The notes under the pieces are model-generated. The model did no database searches. It was not told where the DNA came from and was given only the letters and a program-made list of their open reading frames with translations. From positions 1 through 64,000 of the forward strand of contig CANDFO010000003.1 of the NCBI GenBank assembly GCA_947384055.1: a stretch of 64,000 nt of DNA, in the 5' to 3' direction. Positions 23,950 through 33,863 of the stretch are shown piece by piece. A program made the position numbers and the translations under genes. Source of the DNA: an uncultured Flavonifractor sp. (GTDB taxonomy: Bacteria > Bacillota > Clostridia > Oscillospirales > Oscillospiraceae). Positions within the stretch are counted from its first letter, which is position 1. Each line of letters begins with the position of its first letter.

Positions 23950-26697
23950 TCAATCCGTCTCGTGGAGGCCACAGCATTTTTTATACTTCTTGCCGCTTCC
24001 GCAGGGACAGGGGTCGTTGCGCCCCGGCTTTTTGGCCTTTTTCACAGGCTGCTTTTTGACGGTCTGGTCCCCGCCGGCGCTCTCGCCGGTGACTTTTGCC
24101 ACCCGCTCCCGCTTGACGCTGGAGCCGGTCTGGATACGGGCCAGATATACTCTGCGGAGGGTCTCCTCCTGGATGGCGGCGATCATCTGCTCGAACATCT
24201 CATAGCCTTCGCGCTTGTACTCCACTACCGGGTCGCTCTGGCCGTAGGCCCGCAGACCGATGCCCTGGCGCAGCTCGGTCATATTGTCCAGGTGGTCCAT
24301 CCAGTACTCGTCCACCACCCGGAGCATCATCACCCGCTCCAGCTCCCGCATCAGGGGCTCCCCCAAGGCCTTTTCCTTCTGGGCGTAGAGCTCCGCCGCC
24401 CGGCCGTGGAGCAGGTTAATCAGCCCCTCCGCGTCGTACTGTTCCAGCTCCCGGTCACTGAATTTAAACTCATCCGGCCGCAGAAACACCCCCCGGAACT
24501 GGGCGCAGGTCTCCCGCCAGCCCTCGGCATCCATGTGCTTGAGCTCCCCCATATGGGCCTGGACCTCATTAGAGATAACGGTGGTGAGCATGTTCTGTAC
24601 CGACTCCTGGAGGTTTTCGCCGTCCAGCACCTTCCGGCGCTGCTCATAAATCACCTTTCGCTGGGTGTTCATCACATCGTCGTACTCCAGCACCGTTTTA
24701 CGGGTCTGAAAGTTCCGGGATTCCACCTGTTTTTGGGCGTTTTCGATGGCTCCGGAGAGAATCTTGGCGTCAATGGGGGTGTCCTCGTCCACGCCCATGC
24801 GCTCCATCATGCCCATCACCCGCTCGGAGCCGAACAGCCGCATGATATCGTCCTCCAGGGACAGGAAGAAGCGGCTCTCGCCGGGGTCCCCCTGGCGGCC
24901 GGCCCGGCCGCGGAGCTGATTGTCAATGCGGCGGGATTCGTGCCGCTCCGTGCCCAGAATAAACAGCCCCCCGGCCTCCCGGACCCGGTCGGCCTCCGCT
25001 TTGATCTCGTCCTTGTACCTGGCCTCCGCCTCGGCATACCGCCGCCGGGCGTCCAGGATCTCCTGATTGCCGGTCTCCGCGAAGCCGGTGGCCTCGGCAA
25101 TCAGCTCGTCGCTGAGACCGGCCTTGCGCAGGTCCGCCTTGGCCAGGAACTCCGCGTTGCCCCCCAGCATGATATCAGTGCCGCGGCCCGCCATGTTGGT
25201 GGCCACCGTCACCGCTCCGAACTTGCCCGCCTGGGCCACAATTTCCGCCTCTTTCTCGTGGAACTTGGCGTTCAGAACATTGTGCTTGATGCCCTTGCGC
25301 CTGAGCATGGCGGAGAGCTGCTCCGACTTCTCAATGGAGATGGTGCCCACCAGCACGGGCTGCCCCTTTTCGTGGCAGGCCGCAATCTGCTCCACAATGG
25401 CCCGGAGCTTGCCCGCCTCATTTTTATAGACCACGTCCGGGTTGTCCTTCCGGGCCAGGGGCTTGTTGGTGGGAATCTCCACAATGTCCAGGGCGTAGAT
25501 AGTGCCAAACTCCTCCTCCTCGGTCATGGCGGTGCCCGTCATGCCGGAGAGCTTATTGTACAGGCGGAAGTAGTTCTGGAAGGTGATGGTGGCCAGAGTT
25601 TTGGATTCCCGGGCCACCTCCACCCGCTCCTTGGCCTCAATCGCCTGGTGAAGGCCCTCGGAGTACCTGCGTCCATACATCAGGCGTCCGGTAAACTCGT
25701 CTACGATGATAACCTCTCCATCCTTGACCACGTAGTCGATGTCCCGTTTCATCAGGCCCCGGGCGCGGATGGCCTGGTTGATGTGGTGGGAGAGGGTGGT
25801 ATTCTCCGGGTCGGCCAGGTTTTCCAGCTGGAACTGCTGCTCCGCCTTGGCCACACCCCGGGCGGTAAGGGTGACGGTGCGGGCTTTTTCGTCCACAATA
25901 TAGTCGGCGTCCAGGTTGGGGTCCTCCTCCTCCTTGGCGTCCACGCTGGTGACGCGCTGACCCTTCAGCCGGGAGACAAAGGAGTCCACAATGGTATAGA
26001 GCTGGGTGGACTTGTCTCCCTGGCCGGAGATGATGAGGGGGGTGCGGGCCTCGTCAATGAGGATGGAGTCCACCTCGTCCACAATGGCGAAGGCATGGCC
26101 CCGCTGGACCATCTCGCTGGCATAGATGGCCATGTTGTCCCGCAGGTAGTCAAAGCCGAACTCGTTGTTGGTGCCATAGGTGATATCGGCGTCGTAGGAG
26201 GCCTTGCGCTCCCTGGGGTTCACGTCATGGATCACCAGCCCCACGGTGAGGCCCATAAAGCGGTAGACCTTGCCCATCCACTCGCTGTCGCGCTTGGCCA
26301 GGTAATCGTTGACGGTGACGATGTGGACGCCCTCCCCCGCCAGAGCGTTCAGATAGGCGGGCAGGGTGGCCACCAGCGTTTTGCCCTCGCCGGTTTTCAT
26401 CTCGGCGATGCGCCCCTGGTGGAGGATAATGCCGCCGATGAGCTGCACCCGGTAGGGCTTCATCCCCAGCACCCGCCAGGCCGCCTCCCGGCAGGCGGCA
26501 AAGGCCTCCGGCAGAAGGTCGTCCAGGGTCTCGCCGTTTTTCAGGCGCTCTTTAAATTCCGGCGTCTTGGCCTGGAGCTGCTGGTCGGTCAGGGCGGAGT
26601 ACTCCCCCTCCAGTGCTTCAATCCTGTCCGCAATAGGCTTGACCGACCGCAGCTCCTTCTCCGAGGTGGTGCCGAATAGCTTTTTCAAAAGTCCCAT
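23950..26697 (-). CDS. secA: Preprotein translocase ATPase SecA
   Basis: SecA drives post-translational export through SecYEG. The 915-residue protein has Walker A in MKTGEGKTLVATL (about residue 100), a DEAD-type box in VDEVDSILIDEARTPLIISG (about 205), the preprotein-crosslinking domain, NBD2 with ATNMAGRGTDIMLGG and RGRAGRQGDPGESRF, and a C-terminal zinc-binding tail CPCGSGKKYKKCCG used for SecB/ribosome contacts. ATG 26697 with AAAGGTG upstream gives the standard start MGLLKKLFGT. A 216-bp leader separates it from miaB. Confidence 0.98.
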   Translation of the reverse strand: MGLLKKLFGTTSEKELRSVKPIADRIEALEGEYSALTDQQLQAKTPEFKERLKNGETLDDLLPEAFAACREAAWRVLGMKPYRVQLIGGIILHQGRIAEMKTGEGKTLVATLPAYLNALAGEGVHIVTVNDYLAKRDSEWMGKVYRFMGLTVGLVIHDVNPRERKASYDADITYGTNNEFGFDYLRDNMAIYASEMVQRGHAFAIVDEVDSILIDEARTPLIISGQGDKSTQLYTIVDSFVSRLKGQRVTSVDAKEEEDPNLDADYIVDEKARTVTLTARGVAKAEQQFQLENLADPENTTLSHHINQAIRARGLMKRDIDYVVKDGEVIIVDEFTGRLMYGRRYSEGLHQAIEAKERVEVARESKTLATITFQNYFRLYNKLSGMTGTAMTEEEEFGTIYALDIVEIPTNKPLARKDNPDVVYKNEAGKLRAIVEQIAACHEKGQPVLVGTISIEKSEQLSAMLRRKGIKHNVLNAKFHEKEAEIVAQAGKFGAVTVATNMAGRGTDIMLGGNAEFLAKADLRKAGLSDELIAEATGFAETGNQEILDARRRYAEAEARYKDEIKAEADRVREAGGLFILGTERHESRRIDNQLRGRAGRQGDPGESRFFLSLEDDIMRLFGSERVMGMMERMGVDEDTPIDAKILSGAIENAQKQVESRNFQTRKTVLEYDDVMNTQRKVIYEQRRKVLDGENLQESVQNMLTTVISNEVQAHMGELKHMDAEGWRETCAQFRGVFLRPDEFKFSDRELEQYDAEGLINLLHGRAAELYAQKEKALGEPLMRELERVMMLRVVDEYWMDHLDNMTELRQGIGLRAYGQSDPVVEYKREGYEMFEQMIAAIQEETLRRVYLARIQTGSSVKRERVAKVTGESAGGDQTVKKQPVKKAKKPGRNDPCPCGSGKKYKKCCGLHETD

Positions 26698-26856
26698 GGC
26701 TGTTCACCTTTCCCATGTCAGGGCCCGGCCGGGGCCGGACTGCCTGATGCTAAACTGATTCAGCTTACAAGTATAGCATACTTCCCCACAATAAAAAAGG
26801 GGAAATTGTGAACAAGGCCCTATATGGCTCTATCTCTCAGCCGGGACCACGGTCCG

Positions 26857-26874
26857 GGCGGGAATTTTCCCGCC
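26857..26874 (-). terminator. 18-bp perfect palindrome downstream of miaB
   Basis: GGCGGGAATTTTCCCGCC is self-complementary and lies 40 bp after the miaB stop. The T-run is weak, so a processed 3' end is as likely as termination. Confidence 0.45.
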
Positions 26875-26913
26875 GGAGAGCGCTCCCGGCTATGGCGGCG
26901 GGCATACCGCTCC

Positions 26914-28335
26914 TCAGCCCCCTGCCGGCTCTCCGGTAAGGGACCATTTGTTGGCCCCGGTGATAACAATGTCCAGAAAGCGGCCTGCCAGCTCCTCTCC
27001 CCCCTGGAGGCGCACCAGGCGGTTGCCCGGCGTCCGGGCGGTAAGTCCCTTCTCGTCCGCCCCATCCACCAGGCACCGCAGGGTTTTCCCAATATACGCG
27101 GCGTGCTTCTCCTCAGAAATTTTGTCCTGCACGGCTACCAGCCGCTGAAAATGGGCGGCCTTCTCCTCCCGGGGCATCGGGTCGGGCATGGAGGCGGCGG
27201 GAGTTCCCTTTCGGGGGGAAAAAATAAAGGTAAACAGAGCGTCAAAGCGCACCTCTTCGATTAAGCTCAGTGTCTCTTCAAATTCCCCGGCGGTCTCCCC
27301 GGGGAAACCCACAATCACGTCGGAGGTCAGCACGATATCAGGGATCAGCGCCCGCAGCGCCGCCACCTTTTCCAGATAGCCCTCCCTGGTGTAGCGGCGG
27401 TTCATAGCCTCCAGCACCCGGGTGCTCCCGGACTGGAAGGGCAGGTGGAAGTGCGGGGCGGCCTTTTCGCACTCCGCCATGGCCTTAAAGAGCTCCTGGG
27501 ACGCGTCCTTGGGGTGACTGGTCATAAACCGCAGCAGAAATTCCCCGGGAATCTCGTTGGCCGCCCGGAGCAGGCCAGCGAAATCCATGCCACCCGCCAA
27601 ATCTGCTCCGTAGGAGTTGACGTTCTGTCCCAGCAGAGTGATGTCCCGGCAGCCCGCCTGGACCAGCTCCCGGATTTCGGCCAAAATATCCTCCGGCGCG
27701 CGGCTCCGCTCCCGGCCCCGGACATAGGGGACGATGCAGTAGGAGCAGAAATTATTACACCCGTACATAACCGGCACCCAGGCCTTTACCCCCTCCTGAC
27801 GCACCACGGGGATGCCCTCGGCGATGGCGCCGGCGCTGAGGTCGGTGTCGAAAATGCGCCCCCGCCGGGTGAGCAGACGGTGGAACAGCTCCGGAAAACG
27901 CCAGAGGGCCTGGGGCCCAAAGACCAGGTCCACCTGGCGGTAGGAACGCTTCAAGGTCTCCGCCGTGTGGGGCTCCTGGGCCATGCAGCCGCAGACGCAG
28001 ATAAGCTGTCCCGGCTTCTCCCGCTTGGTGTGGACCAGCGCGCCCACCGCACCCAGCACCCGGTGCTCGGCGTGCTCCCGGATGGCGCAGGTGTTGAGAA
28101 TAATCACGTCGGCCTCCGCCGGGCTTTGAGTAAACGCGTAACCCATTTCGGCCAAATACCCCCGCAGCCGCTCCGTATCGGCCTCATTCTGCTGGCAGCC
28201 GTAAGTCTGGGTGCAGGCCAGGGGAGGGCCGCCCGGACGGGCGCTGTGAAGCGCCCGGATTTCTGCGCAGAAGCGCAGCTGGCGGCAGATATCCTCCCGG
28301 CTGATCTTCTGTGTGCTCCTGTGTTCTTCAAGCAT
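26914..28335 (-). CDS. miaB: tRNA-2-methylthio-N6-dimethylallyladenosine synthase
   Basis: MiaB is a radical-SAM methylthiotransferase that converts i6A37 to ms2i6A37 in tRNA. The 473-residue protein has the three N-terminal cluster cysteines (TYGCQQNEAD, LNTCAIREHAEHR, CVCGCMAQEP), the radical-SAM CxxxCxxC in YGCNNFCSYCIVPYVRGRE, and a C-terminal TRAM domain (GKTLRCLVDGADEKG). ATG 28335 is chosen because AGGAG is suitably spaced; the longer upstream frame is low-complexity. The promoter is at 28484-28512. miaA, whose product makes the substrate, is not in this window. Confidence 0.96.
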   Translation of the reverse strand: MLEEHRSTQKISREDICRQLRFCAEIRALHSARPGGPPLACTQTYGCQQNEADTERLRGYLAEMGYAFTQSPAEADVIILNTCAIREHAEHRVLGAVGALVHTKREKPGQLICVCGCMAQEPHTAETLKRSYRQVDLVFGPQALWRFPELFHRLLTRRGRIFDTDLSAGAIAEGIPVVRQEGVKAWVPVMYGCNNFCSYCIVPYVRGRERSRAPEDILAEIRELVQAGCRDITLLGQNVNSYGADLAGGMDFAGLLRAANEIPGEFLLRFMTSHPKDASQELFKAMAECEKAAPHFHLPFQSGSTRVLEAMNRRYTREGYLEKVAALRALIPDIVLTSDVIVGFPGETAGEFEETLSLIEEVRFDALFTFIFSPRKGTPAASMPDPMPREEKAAHFQRLVAVQDKISEEKHAAYIGKTLRCLVDGADEKGLTARTPGNRLVRLQGGEELAGRFLDIVITGANKWSLTGEPAGG

Positions 28336-28414
28336 GCTATCTACTCCTGTTCTGGGCGCCTGTCCCGTGTCCCGGCATGTATAGAGCGGGGCGAAAACAG
28401 GCTTTGACATAGGG

Positions 28415-28438
28415 GCGGGGCAGGGCAACCTGCCCCGC
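28415..28438. other. Perfect hairpin in the miaB leader
   Basis: GCGGGGCAGG pairs with CCTGCCCCGC around a GCAA tetraloop (GNRA type). It lies between the miaB promoter and start, in the 5' untranslated RNA. Confidence 0.6.
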
Positions 28439-28483
28439 ACTGAAACGGCAAAAGCGCCGCGGAACCGGCGATTCCATGGCGTG

Positions 28484-28512
28484 ATTATATCAGGTTTTTT
28501 TGAAAAGGACAA
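28484..28512 (-). promoter_or_regulatory. Sigma-A promoter of miaB
   Basis: Minus strand TTGTCC (28507-28512), a 17-nt spacer, TATAAT (28484-28489). Confidence 0.75.
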
Positions 28513-28533
28513 CGGTGAGCACGCAGAAGGCGG

Positions 28534-28569
28534 AAAAAGCGGGCGCACCCTTTTTTAGGATGCGCCCGC
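28534..28569 (-). terminator. Terminator of htrA
   Basis: On the minus strand GCGGGCGCA (28561-28569) pairs with TGCGCCCGC (28539-28547), followed by TTTTT. Confidence 0.85.
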
Positions 28570-28582
28570 CCGGGCCCTCGGA

Positions 28583-29908
28583 TTACCAGCCAAAGGGCCA
28601 GCTGAAATAGCCGCCTCCGCTCTGCTGGCGCTCTTCCTGCTGCCGCTGGGCTTCGGCTTCTCTGATTTGAGCGTCCAGCTCATTGAGGTCCTGCTGGCGC
28701 TGCTGGCTGCTCTCATCAAACGTAATGTTCAGCGTCTTATTCTCCCCGTCCCGGTAGACGGTGAACTGGGCCGTGTCCCCGGCCTTGAAGCTCCTCACCG
28801 CGGTCTGCAGGGCGCTGATGGAGGTAACGGCCGTGTCGTTGACGGCGGTGATGATATCCCCCTCCTGAAGGCCGGCCTTTTCCCCCGCCGCTCCGGAGAG
28901 CACACCCCGCACATAGGCTCCGGCGGGAATGCCGTAGCGGACAGCCTGGTCGGAGACCTCCTCCAGAAGAATGCCCACGTTGGGCTTCCCGGTGACGTAG
29001 CCGTGCTCCATAATGTCGCTGACCATGTCCACCACGTCATTGATGGGAATGGCGAAGCCCAGGCCCTCCACGCTGGCGGAGCCGCTGCCGCCGGAGGAGG
29101 AGAGCTTGGCGGTGGTAATGCCCACCACCTCGCCGTAGAGATTGAACAGCGGGCCGCCGGAGTTGCCGGAGTTAATGGCGGTATCGGTCTGGAGCATATT
29201 CATGGTCACGCCGTCGCTCATGGTAATGTTCCGGTCCAGGGCCGACACATATCCCCCCGTGAGGGTGAAGGTCAGCTCACCCAGGGGGTTGCCGATGGCC
29301 ACCACCTGGTCCCCCACGTGGAGGTCGCTGGAGTTGCCGATGACCACGGGCTTGAGGCCCTGGGCTTCCACCTTCAGCACCGCGATGTCGTTGTCCTCCT
29401 CGCCGCCCACCAGCTGGGCGTCATAGCTGGAGCCGTCATGCAGGGTGACTTTGATATCGCTGACCCCGTCAATCACGTGATAGTTGGTGAGGATATAGCC
29501 GTCCTGGGAGATGATGAAGCCGGAGCCGGATACGGCGTTGCGCACCGTCTGCCCCCAGACGTTGGTGGTGACATTGCCGCTGATACCCACCGTGGACACC
29601 ACGTTGGTGGCATAGACCTCGGGGACGGTGAGCAGGTCCCGGCCGTTGACGTTGGCGATATTTACCACGGTGGGGGTGCGGCTGGACTGATAGATGGTGG
29701 TGGAGGAAAAGCCTCCGCCCAGGGCCCAGACTCCCGCGCCTCCGGCCAGGCCGCCCACCAGGGCGCAGCACAGGCCCACCGCTACCAGCTTGGCGGCCAT
29801 GCCCTTTTTCTTCTTGGGGGGCTCCGGAATGGGCTCGCTGACCCGGAAGCCATAGGCTTCGATGGGCTCCCGGCTGTCATAGGGGCGGTTATAATCGCTG
29901 TTATACAT
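28583..29908 (-). CDS. htrA: HtrA/DegP-like membrane-anchored serine protease with PDZ domain
   Basis: A 441-residue protein. The N-terminus is cytoplasmic and charged (EPPKKKKGM), followed by one membrane anchor (about residues 40-60), a trypsin-like domain and one PDZ domain (about 310-400). The triad is visible: His in TNYHVIDG, Asp in EEDNDIAVLKV, Ser in INSGNSGGPLFNL. The tail is Gln/Glu-rich and coiled-coil-like, ending in GGGYFSWPFGW. It should act outside the membrane on misfolded exported proteins. ATG 29908 is chosen with GAGGAG 11 nt upstream. It has its own terminator. Confidence 0.95.
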   Translation of the reverse strand: MYNSDYNRPYDSREPIEAYGFRVSEPIPEPPKKKKGMAAKLVAVGLCCALVGGLAGGAGVWALGGGFSSTTIYQSSRTPTVVNIANVNGRDLLTVPEVYATNVVSTVGISGNVTTNVWGQTVRNAVSGSGFIISQDGYILTNYHVIDGVSDIKVTLHDGSSYDAQLVGGEEDNDIAVLKVEAQGLKPVVIGNSSDLHVGDQVVAIGNPLGELTFTLTGGYVSALDRNITMSDGVTMNMLQTDTAINSGNSGGPLFNLYGEVVGITTAKLSSSGGSGSASVEGLGFAIPINDVVDMVSDIMEHGYVTGKPNVGILLEEVSDQAVRYGIPAGAYVRGVLSGAAGEKAGLQEGDIITAVNDTAVTSISALQTAVRSFKAGDTAQFTVYRDGENKTLNITFDESSQQRQQDLNELDAQIREAEAQRQQEERQQSGGGYFSWPFGW

Positions 29909-30084
29909 GGTCGTGCACACTCCTCTTGTGGAACGGTTTCCCGCGGCGTCCTCCGGGGCCGCCGCAGGTCTTTCCGCTTTTAACAGAACATAGAATAACC
30001 GCAATTTGTGTATAAAGCATGAAGATTTTTCACACGAAATTTGAATAGTTGGAAAACCTTTTTTGAAGGGATGGCGGGCGGGGC

Positions 30085-31602
30085 TCAGCGTCTGATGCAG
30101 CCGTTCTCCCGGTACTGGACAGCCTCCGCCAGATGGTCCACAGCGATGGACTCCGCGCCGTCCAGGTCGGCAATGGTGCGGGCCACCCGGAGTATGCGGT
30201 CATAGCTGCGGGCGGTCAGGCCGATGCGGGTAAAAGCCCCCTTCATCAGAGCGGTGCCGGCGCGGTCCAGCTCACAGCAGCGGCTCAGCTCCCTGGGACC
30301 CATGTGGGCGTTGCAGGCGGGCCCGCCGGGGCCAAAGCGGGCGGCCTGCACCGCCCGGGCCCGGTTCACCCGGACTTTGATCTCCGCGGAGGTCTCCGCC
30401 GGGGCGCTTCTGCCGGAGAGCTCCTCAAAATTCAGGGGCGGCACCTCCACATGCAGGTCGATGCGGTCCAGCAGGGGCCCGGAGAGCCGGTTCCGGTAGC
30501 GCTCCACCTCCGCCTCGGAGCAGCGGCAGCGGCCCCCGTAGCCATGCCAGCCGCATTTACAGGGGTTCATGGCGCACACCAGCATAAACCGGGCGGGAAA
30601 CACCTCTGTCCCCGTTACCCGGGAAATCTGAACCCGCCCATCCTCCAGGGGCTGACGGAGGACCTCCAGCGTCTCCTTGCCGAACTCGGGCAGCTCATCC
30701 AGAAAAAGGACGCCGTTGTGGGCCAGGGAGATCTCCCCCGGCCTGGGAGGGGACCCTCCGCCGGAGAGCCCCATAACCGAGATGGTGTGGTGGGGCGTGC
30801 GGAAAGGCCGCCGCACCAGCATGGGCAGCTCCCGGGAGGTAAGCCCCAGCACTGAATGAATATTTGTGGACTCCAGGGCCTCCCGGCGGGTCATGTCCGG
30901 CAGAATGCCGGGCAGTCGGCGGGCCAGCATGGATTTGCCGGAGCCGGGCGGTCCGGACATGAGGACATTGTGCCCTCCGGCGGCGGCGATCTCCAGGGCA
31001 CGCTTGACATTGTCCTGGCCCTTCACGTCGGCGAAGTCCGGACCGGCCAGGTCCGACGGCGCGGGAGTCCACGGCGCGGCGGGGGTCAGCGGGGCCTCTC
31101 CCCGCAGATGCCCCACCAAGGCGGCCACGTTTTCCACGGGATACACCGTCAGATTCCCGGCCAGGGTAGCCTCCGGCGCGGAATCGGCCGGGACATAGAG
31201 CTCGGCGATTCCCGACGCGGCGGCGGCCAGTGCCATGGGGAGCATTCCGGCGACGGGACGCAGCGCCCCGGACAGGGAGAGCTCCCCCACAAAGGCCGCG
31301 CCGGGGTTCAGGGGCCGGATCTGCCCTCCGGCGGCCAAAATCCCCACCAGAATGGGCAGGTCATAGACCGTTCCGGCCTTTCTCCGGTTGGCGGGCGCCA
31401 GATTGACGGTGATTCGGGATACCGGGAAGTCAAAGCCGCAGTTTTTAATGGCCGCGCGGACCCGTTCCCGGGCCTCCCGCACGGCCGTGTCGGGCAGGCC
31501 CACAATCTCGAAGGCGGGCAGGCCGTTGGACAGGTCGCACTCCGCGCTGACCTCGTATCCCGAGACGCCGCTGAGCCCCAGTGAACGTACATTATAGAGC
31601 AT
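30085..31602 (-). CDS. comM: YifB/ComM family Mg-chelatase-like AAA+ ATPase
   Basis: A 505-residue protein. An N-terminal Lon-protease-like (ChlI) fold (SLGLSGVSGYEVSAECDLSNG) precedes an AAA+ module with Walker A GPPGSGKSMLARRL and Walker B LFLDELPEF, and a cysteine cluster CAMNPCKCGWHGYGGRCRC. ComM in Haemophilus and Vibrio is a branch-migration helicase that aids integration of transformed DNA; in Firmicutes the homologue is widespread with a less defined role. ATG 31602 follows a GGCGGGG stretch. It is divergent from icd. Confidence 0.93.
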   Translation of the reverse strand: MLYNVRSLGLSGVSGYEVSAECDLSNGLPAFEIVGLPDTAVREARERVRAAIKNCGFDFPVSRITVNLAPANRRKAGTVYDLPILVGILAAGGQIRPLNPGAAFVGELSLSGALRPVAGMLPMALAAAASGIAELYVPADSAPEATLAGNLTVYPVENVAALVGHLRGEAPLTPAAPWTPAPSDLAGPDFADVKGQDNVKRALEIAAAGGHNVLMSGPPGSGKSMLARRLPGILPDMTRREALESTNIHSVLGLTSRELPMLVRRPFRTPHHTISVMGLSGGGSPPRPGEISLAHNGVLFLDELPEFGKETLEVLRQPLEDGRVQISRVTGTEVFPARFMLVCAMNPCKCGWHGYGGRCRCSEAEVERYRNRLSGPLLDRIDLHVEVPPLNFEELSGRSAPAETSAEIKVRVNRARAVQAARFGPGGPACNAHMGPRELSRCCELDRAGTALMKGAFTRIGLTARSYDRILRVARTIADLDGAESIAVDHLAEAVQYRENGCIRR

Positions 31603-31897
31603 AACAGCCCCGCCTTTCTCATTCTCTATCGTTGCCGCGCGGTTTATGCTGGTGTTATGTGGATTTTCAGCGGACGCGCTCCATTCCGCCGTTCTGTGCG
31701 CGGATTTCGTCAGCGGCTTTATTATAGCACACACCGCCGCAAAAAGGAAACCCTGTCCGGACATACGGCGCCGGTTCAAAGGATCCCGCTCCCCGCCTTC
31801 TGGCCTTTTTTGGATGCTCTTCACTTGCGTTTTTTCGGTAGCCGTGATATAATTTCACCCATATCTTACAAAACTGAACGCATCTATGGAGGTCCCT
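31603..31897. promoter_or_regulatory. Divergent promoter region of comM and icd
   Basis: icd promoter: TTGCGT (31825-31830), a 17-nt spacer, TATAAT (31848-31853). For comM, an extended -10 (TGCTATAAT on the minus strand, core at 31731-31736) without a clear -35. No gene seen. Confidence 0.7.
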
Positions 31898-33115
31898 ATG
31901 GAAAAGCTGAACATGACCACCCCGCTGGTAGAGATGGACGGCGACGAGATGACCCGCATTCTCTGGCAGCAGATTAAAGACGAGCTGCTGCTGCCTTACA
32001 TCGACCTGAAGACGGTATATTACGACCTGGGCCTGCCTGAGCGTGAGCGCACAAAGGACCAGGTGACAGTGGACTCCGCCGAGGCCGCCAGGCAGTACGG
32101 CGTGGCGGTAAAATGCGCCACCATCACCCCCAACGCACAGCGGGTGGAGGAGTACAAGCTCTCCCAGATGTGGAAATCCCCCAATGGCACCATCCGGGCC
32201 ATTCTGGACGGCACGGTATTCCGGGCCCCCATTATGGTAAAGGGCATCTCCCCGGCGGTTAAGACCTGGAAGCGCCCCATCACCATCGCCCGCCACGCCT
32301 ACGGCGACGTCTACCGCGCCTCCGAGTACCGGGTTCCCGGCCCCGGCAGGGCGGAGCTGCTCTTCACCGGCGCGGACGGCGCCCAGTTCCGTCAGACCAT
32401 TTATGAGTTTGAGTGCGCCGGCGTCCTTCAGGGCCAGTACAACAAGGACAGCTCCATCGCCTCCTTCGCCCGCTCCTGCTTTCAGTATGCCCTGGACACC
32501 CGGCAGGACCTGTGGTTTTCCACCAAGGATACCATCTCCAAGCAGTATGACCACACCTTTAAAGACCTTTTCCAGGAGATTTTCGACGCCGAGTATCAGG
32601 CGCGGTTTGCCGCCCTGGGCCTGGAGTATTTCTATACCCTTATTGACGACGCGGTGGCCCGGGTTATTCGCTCCCAGGGGGGCTTTATCTGGGCCTGCAA
32701 AAACTACGACGGCGATGTGATGAGCGACATGGTGTCCACTGCCTTCGGCAGTCTGGCCATGATGACCTCTGTGCTGGTGTCTCCCGACGGCAAGTATGAG
32801 TATGAGGCCGCCCACGGCACTGTTACCCGCCACTATTATAAATATCTGGAGGGGGAGCAGCCCTCCACCAACCCCGTGGCCACCATTTTTGCCTGGACAG
32901 GCGCTCTGGCCAAGCGGGGTGAGCTGGACCATCTGTCCGGCCTGACGGATTTTGCCCACACCCTGGAGCGCGCCTGCATCGAAACCATTGAGAGCGGCGT
33001 CATGACCAAGGACCTGGCCGGCATGTGGGAGGGGGCGGTCCCCGCCCGGTCTGTCACCAGCGTGGAGTTTCTCAAAGCTGTCCGCACCCGCCTGGACGCT
33101 CTTCTGGCGGACTGA
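31898..33115 (+). CDS. icd: NADP-dependent isocitrate dehydrogenase (eukaryotic-like dimeric type)
   Basis: It oxidises isocitrate to 2-oxoglutarate with NADP+. The 405-residue protein begins LNMTTPLVEMDGDEMTRILW and carries SPNGTIRAILDGTVFR, the substrate-binding WKRPITIARHAYGDVYR, and the metal-binding KNYDGDVMSDMV. This is the short IDH subfamily shared with eukaryotes rather than the E. coli type. The ATG at 31898 is used: GGAGGT lies 5 nt upstream, inside the alternative ATG at 31886. No other TCA-cycle gene is adjacent; its role is probably glutamate supply. Confidence 0.95.
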   Translation: MEKLNMTTPLVEMDGDEMTRILWQQIKDELLLPYIDLKTVYYDLGLPERERTKDQVTVDSAEAARQYGVAVKCATITPNAQRVEEYKLSQMWKSPNGTIRAILDGTVFRAPIMVKGISPAVKTWKRPITIARHAYGDVYRASEYRVPGPGRAELLFTGADGAQFRQTIYEFECAGVLQGQYNKDSSIASFARSCFQYALDTRQDLWFSTKDTISKQYDHTFKDLFQEIFDAEYQARFAALGLEYFYTLIDDAVARVIRSQGGFIWACKNYDGDVMSDMVSTAFGSLAMMTSVLVSPDGKYEYEAAHGTVTRHYYKYLEGEQPSTNPVATIFAWTGALAKRGELDHLSGLTDFAHTLERACIETIESGVMTKDLAGMWEGAVPARSVTSVEFLKAVRTRLDALLAD

Positions 33116-33125
33116 GGGCAGTCCC

Positions 33126-33776
33126 ATGGCAAACAAGCGCTATTGCGCCTCCGTTCTCCGGGACACGGCCCGGCGGCGCCTGCTGTGGGCTCTGGGCAGT
33201 CTGGCCGGAGCCGCCGCCTTTTATTTCCTGGCCGGGGACCTGGACTTCAGGCCCGGCTATACCACCCGGGCAGAGGGTCAGAGCTACGCTGCCATGATAG
33301 CCCTTGCGCTCTGTCTGCTGGTGGTGGGGGTGGTCTGCCTGATTCTCGCCCTGTTCACCTTCCTTCGACCGGAGCAGCACCCCTTTACCCAGGGCCTGCG
33401 GCGGAGGTGTCCTGACCAGGCGGATACCCCTGTCCGCGCCCTCTTTGCCCTGGTAGACGGGGATTTAAACGAGTATGGGGAGACCTTTGGCGGCGGCGCG
33501 GCGGTAATGGGCCGTCAGTGGCTGTTTTTTGCCCCGCCCCTGTCCTTTGCTCTGCGGCTGCGGGACATCCGCGGCGCGGCCTGGCAGGGGGACGACAAGC
33601 TGCTCCTTGCTCTTGCCGGCGGCGGCTATGCCACGCTCACGGACGGACGCCTCACCCGCCCTGTCCTTATGGAGCTCCTGATCCTCCTGCAAACCCGGCA
33701 GCCTTCCCTGATTCTCTGGTCCAGTATTCTGGAGCTGGACCAGTGGCGGCAGCAGCAGCGGGGCCTTCGCCGCTGA
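33126..33776 (+). CDS. Two-span membrane protein, function unknown
   Basis: A 216-residue product. A basic N-terminus is followed by two hydrophobic spans (about residues 18-36 and 55-80), then a soluble C-terminal domain of about 130 residues with alternating hydrophobic strands (LRDIRGAAWQGDDKLLLAL). It lies 10 bp after icd with a weak GAGGG ribosome site, so it is probably co-transcribed. The C-terminal part resembles a PH-like beta domain in pattern only. No family recognised. Confidence 0.7.
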   Translation: MANKRYCASVLRDTARRRLLWALGSLAGAAAFYFLAGDLDFRPGYTTRAEGQSYAAMIALALCLLVVGVVCLILALFTFLRPEQHPFTQGLRRRCPDQADTPVRALFALVDGDLNEYGETFGGGAAVMGRQWLFFAPPLSFALRLRDIRGAAWQGDDKLLLALAGGGYATLTDGRLTRPVLMELLILLQTRQPSLILWSSILELDQWRQQQRGLRR

Positions 33777-33863
33777 TCTCAGCGTCCGCCCCCCGCTTCT
33801 CTCACACGCTGTAATGCAAGACCGAGACAGGCTCATATGCGAACAGAAAGGATGGATTGCACC

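Noticed and set aside
23947..26679. A 910-codon open frame antisense to secA
   Set aside because: It mirrors secA codon for codon, is His/Gly/Val-rich low-complexity, has no recognisable domain, and is an expected result of GC-rich third positions in the real gene.
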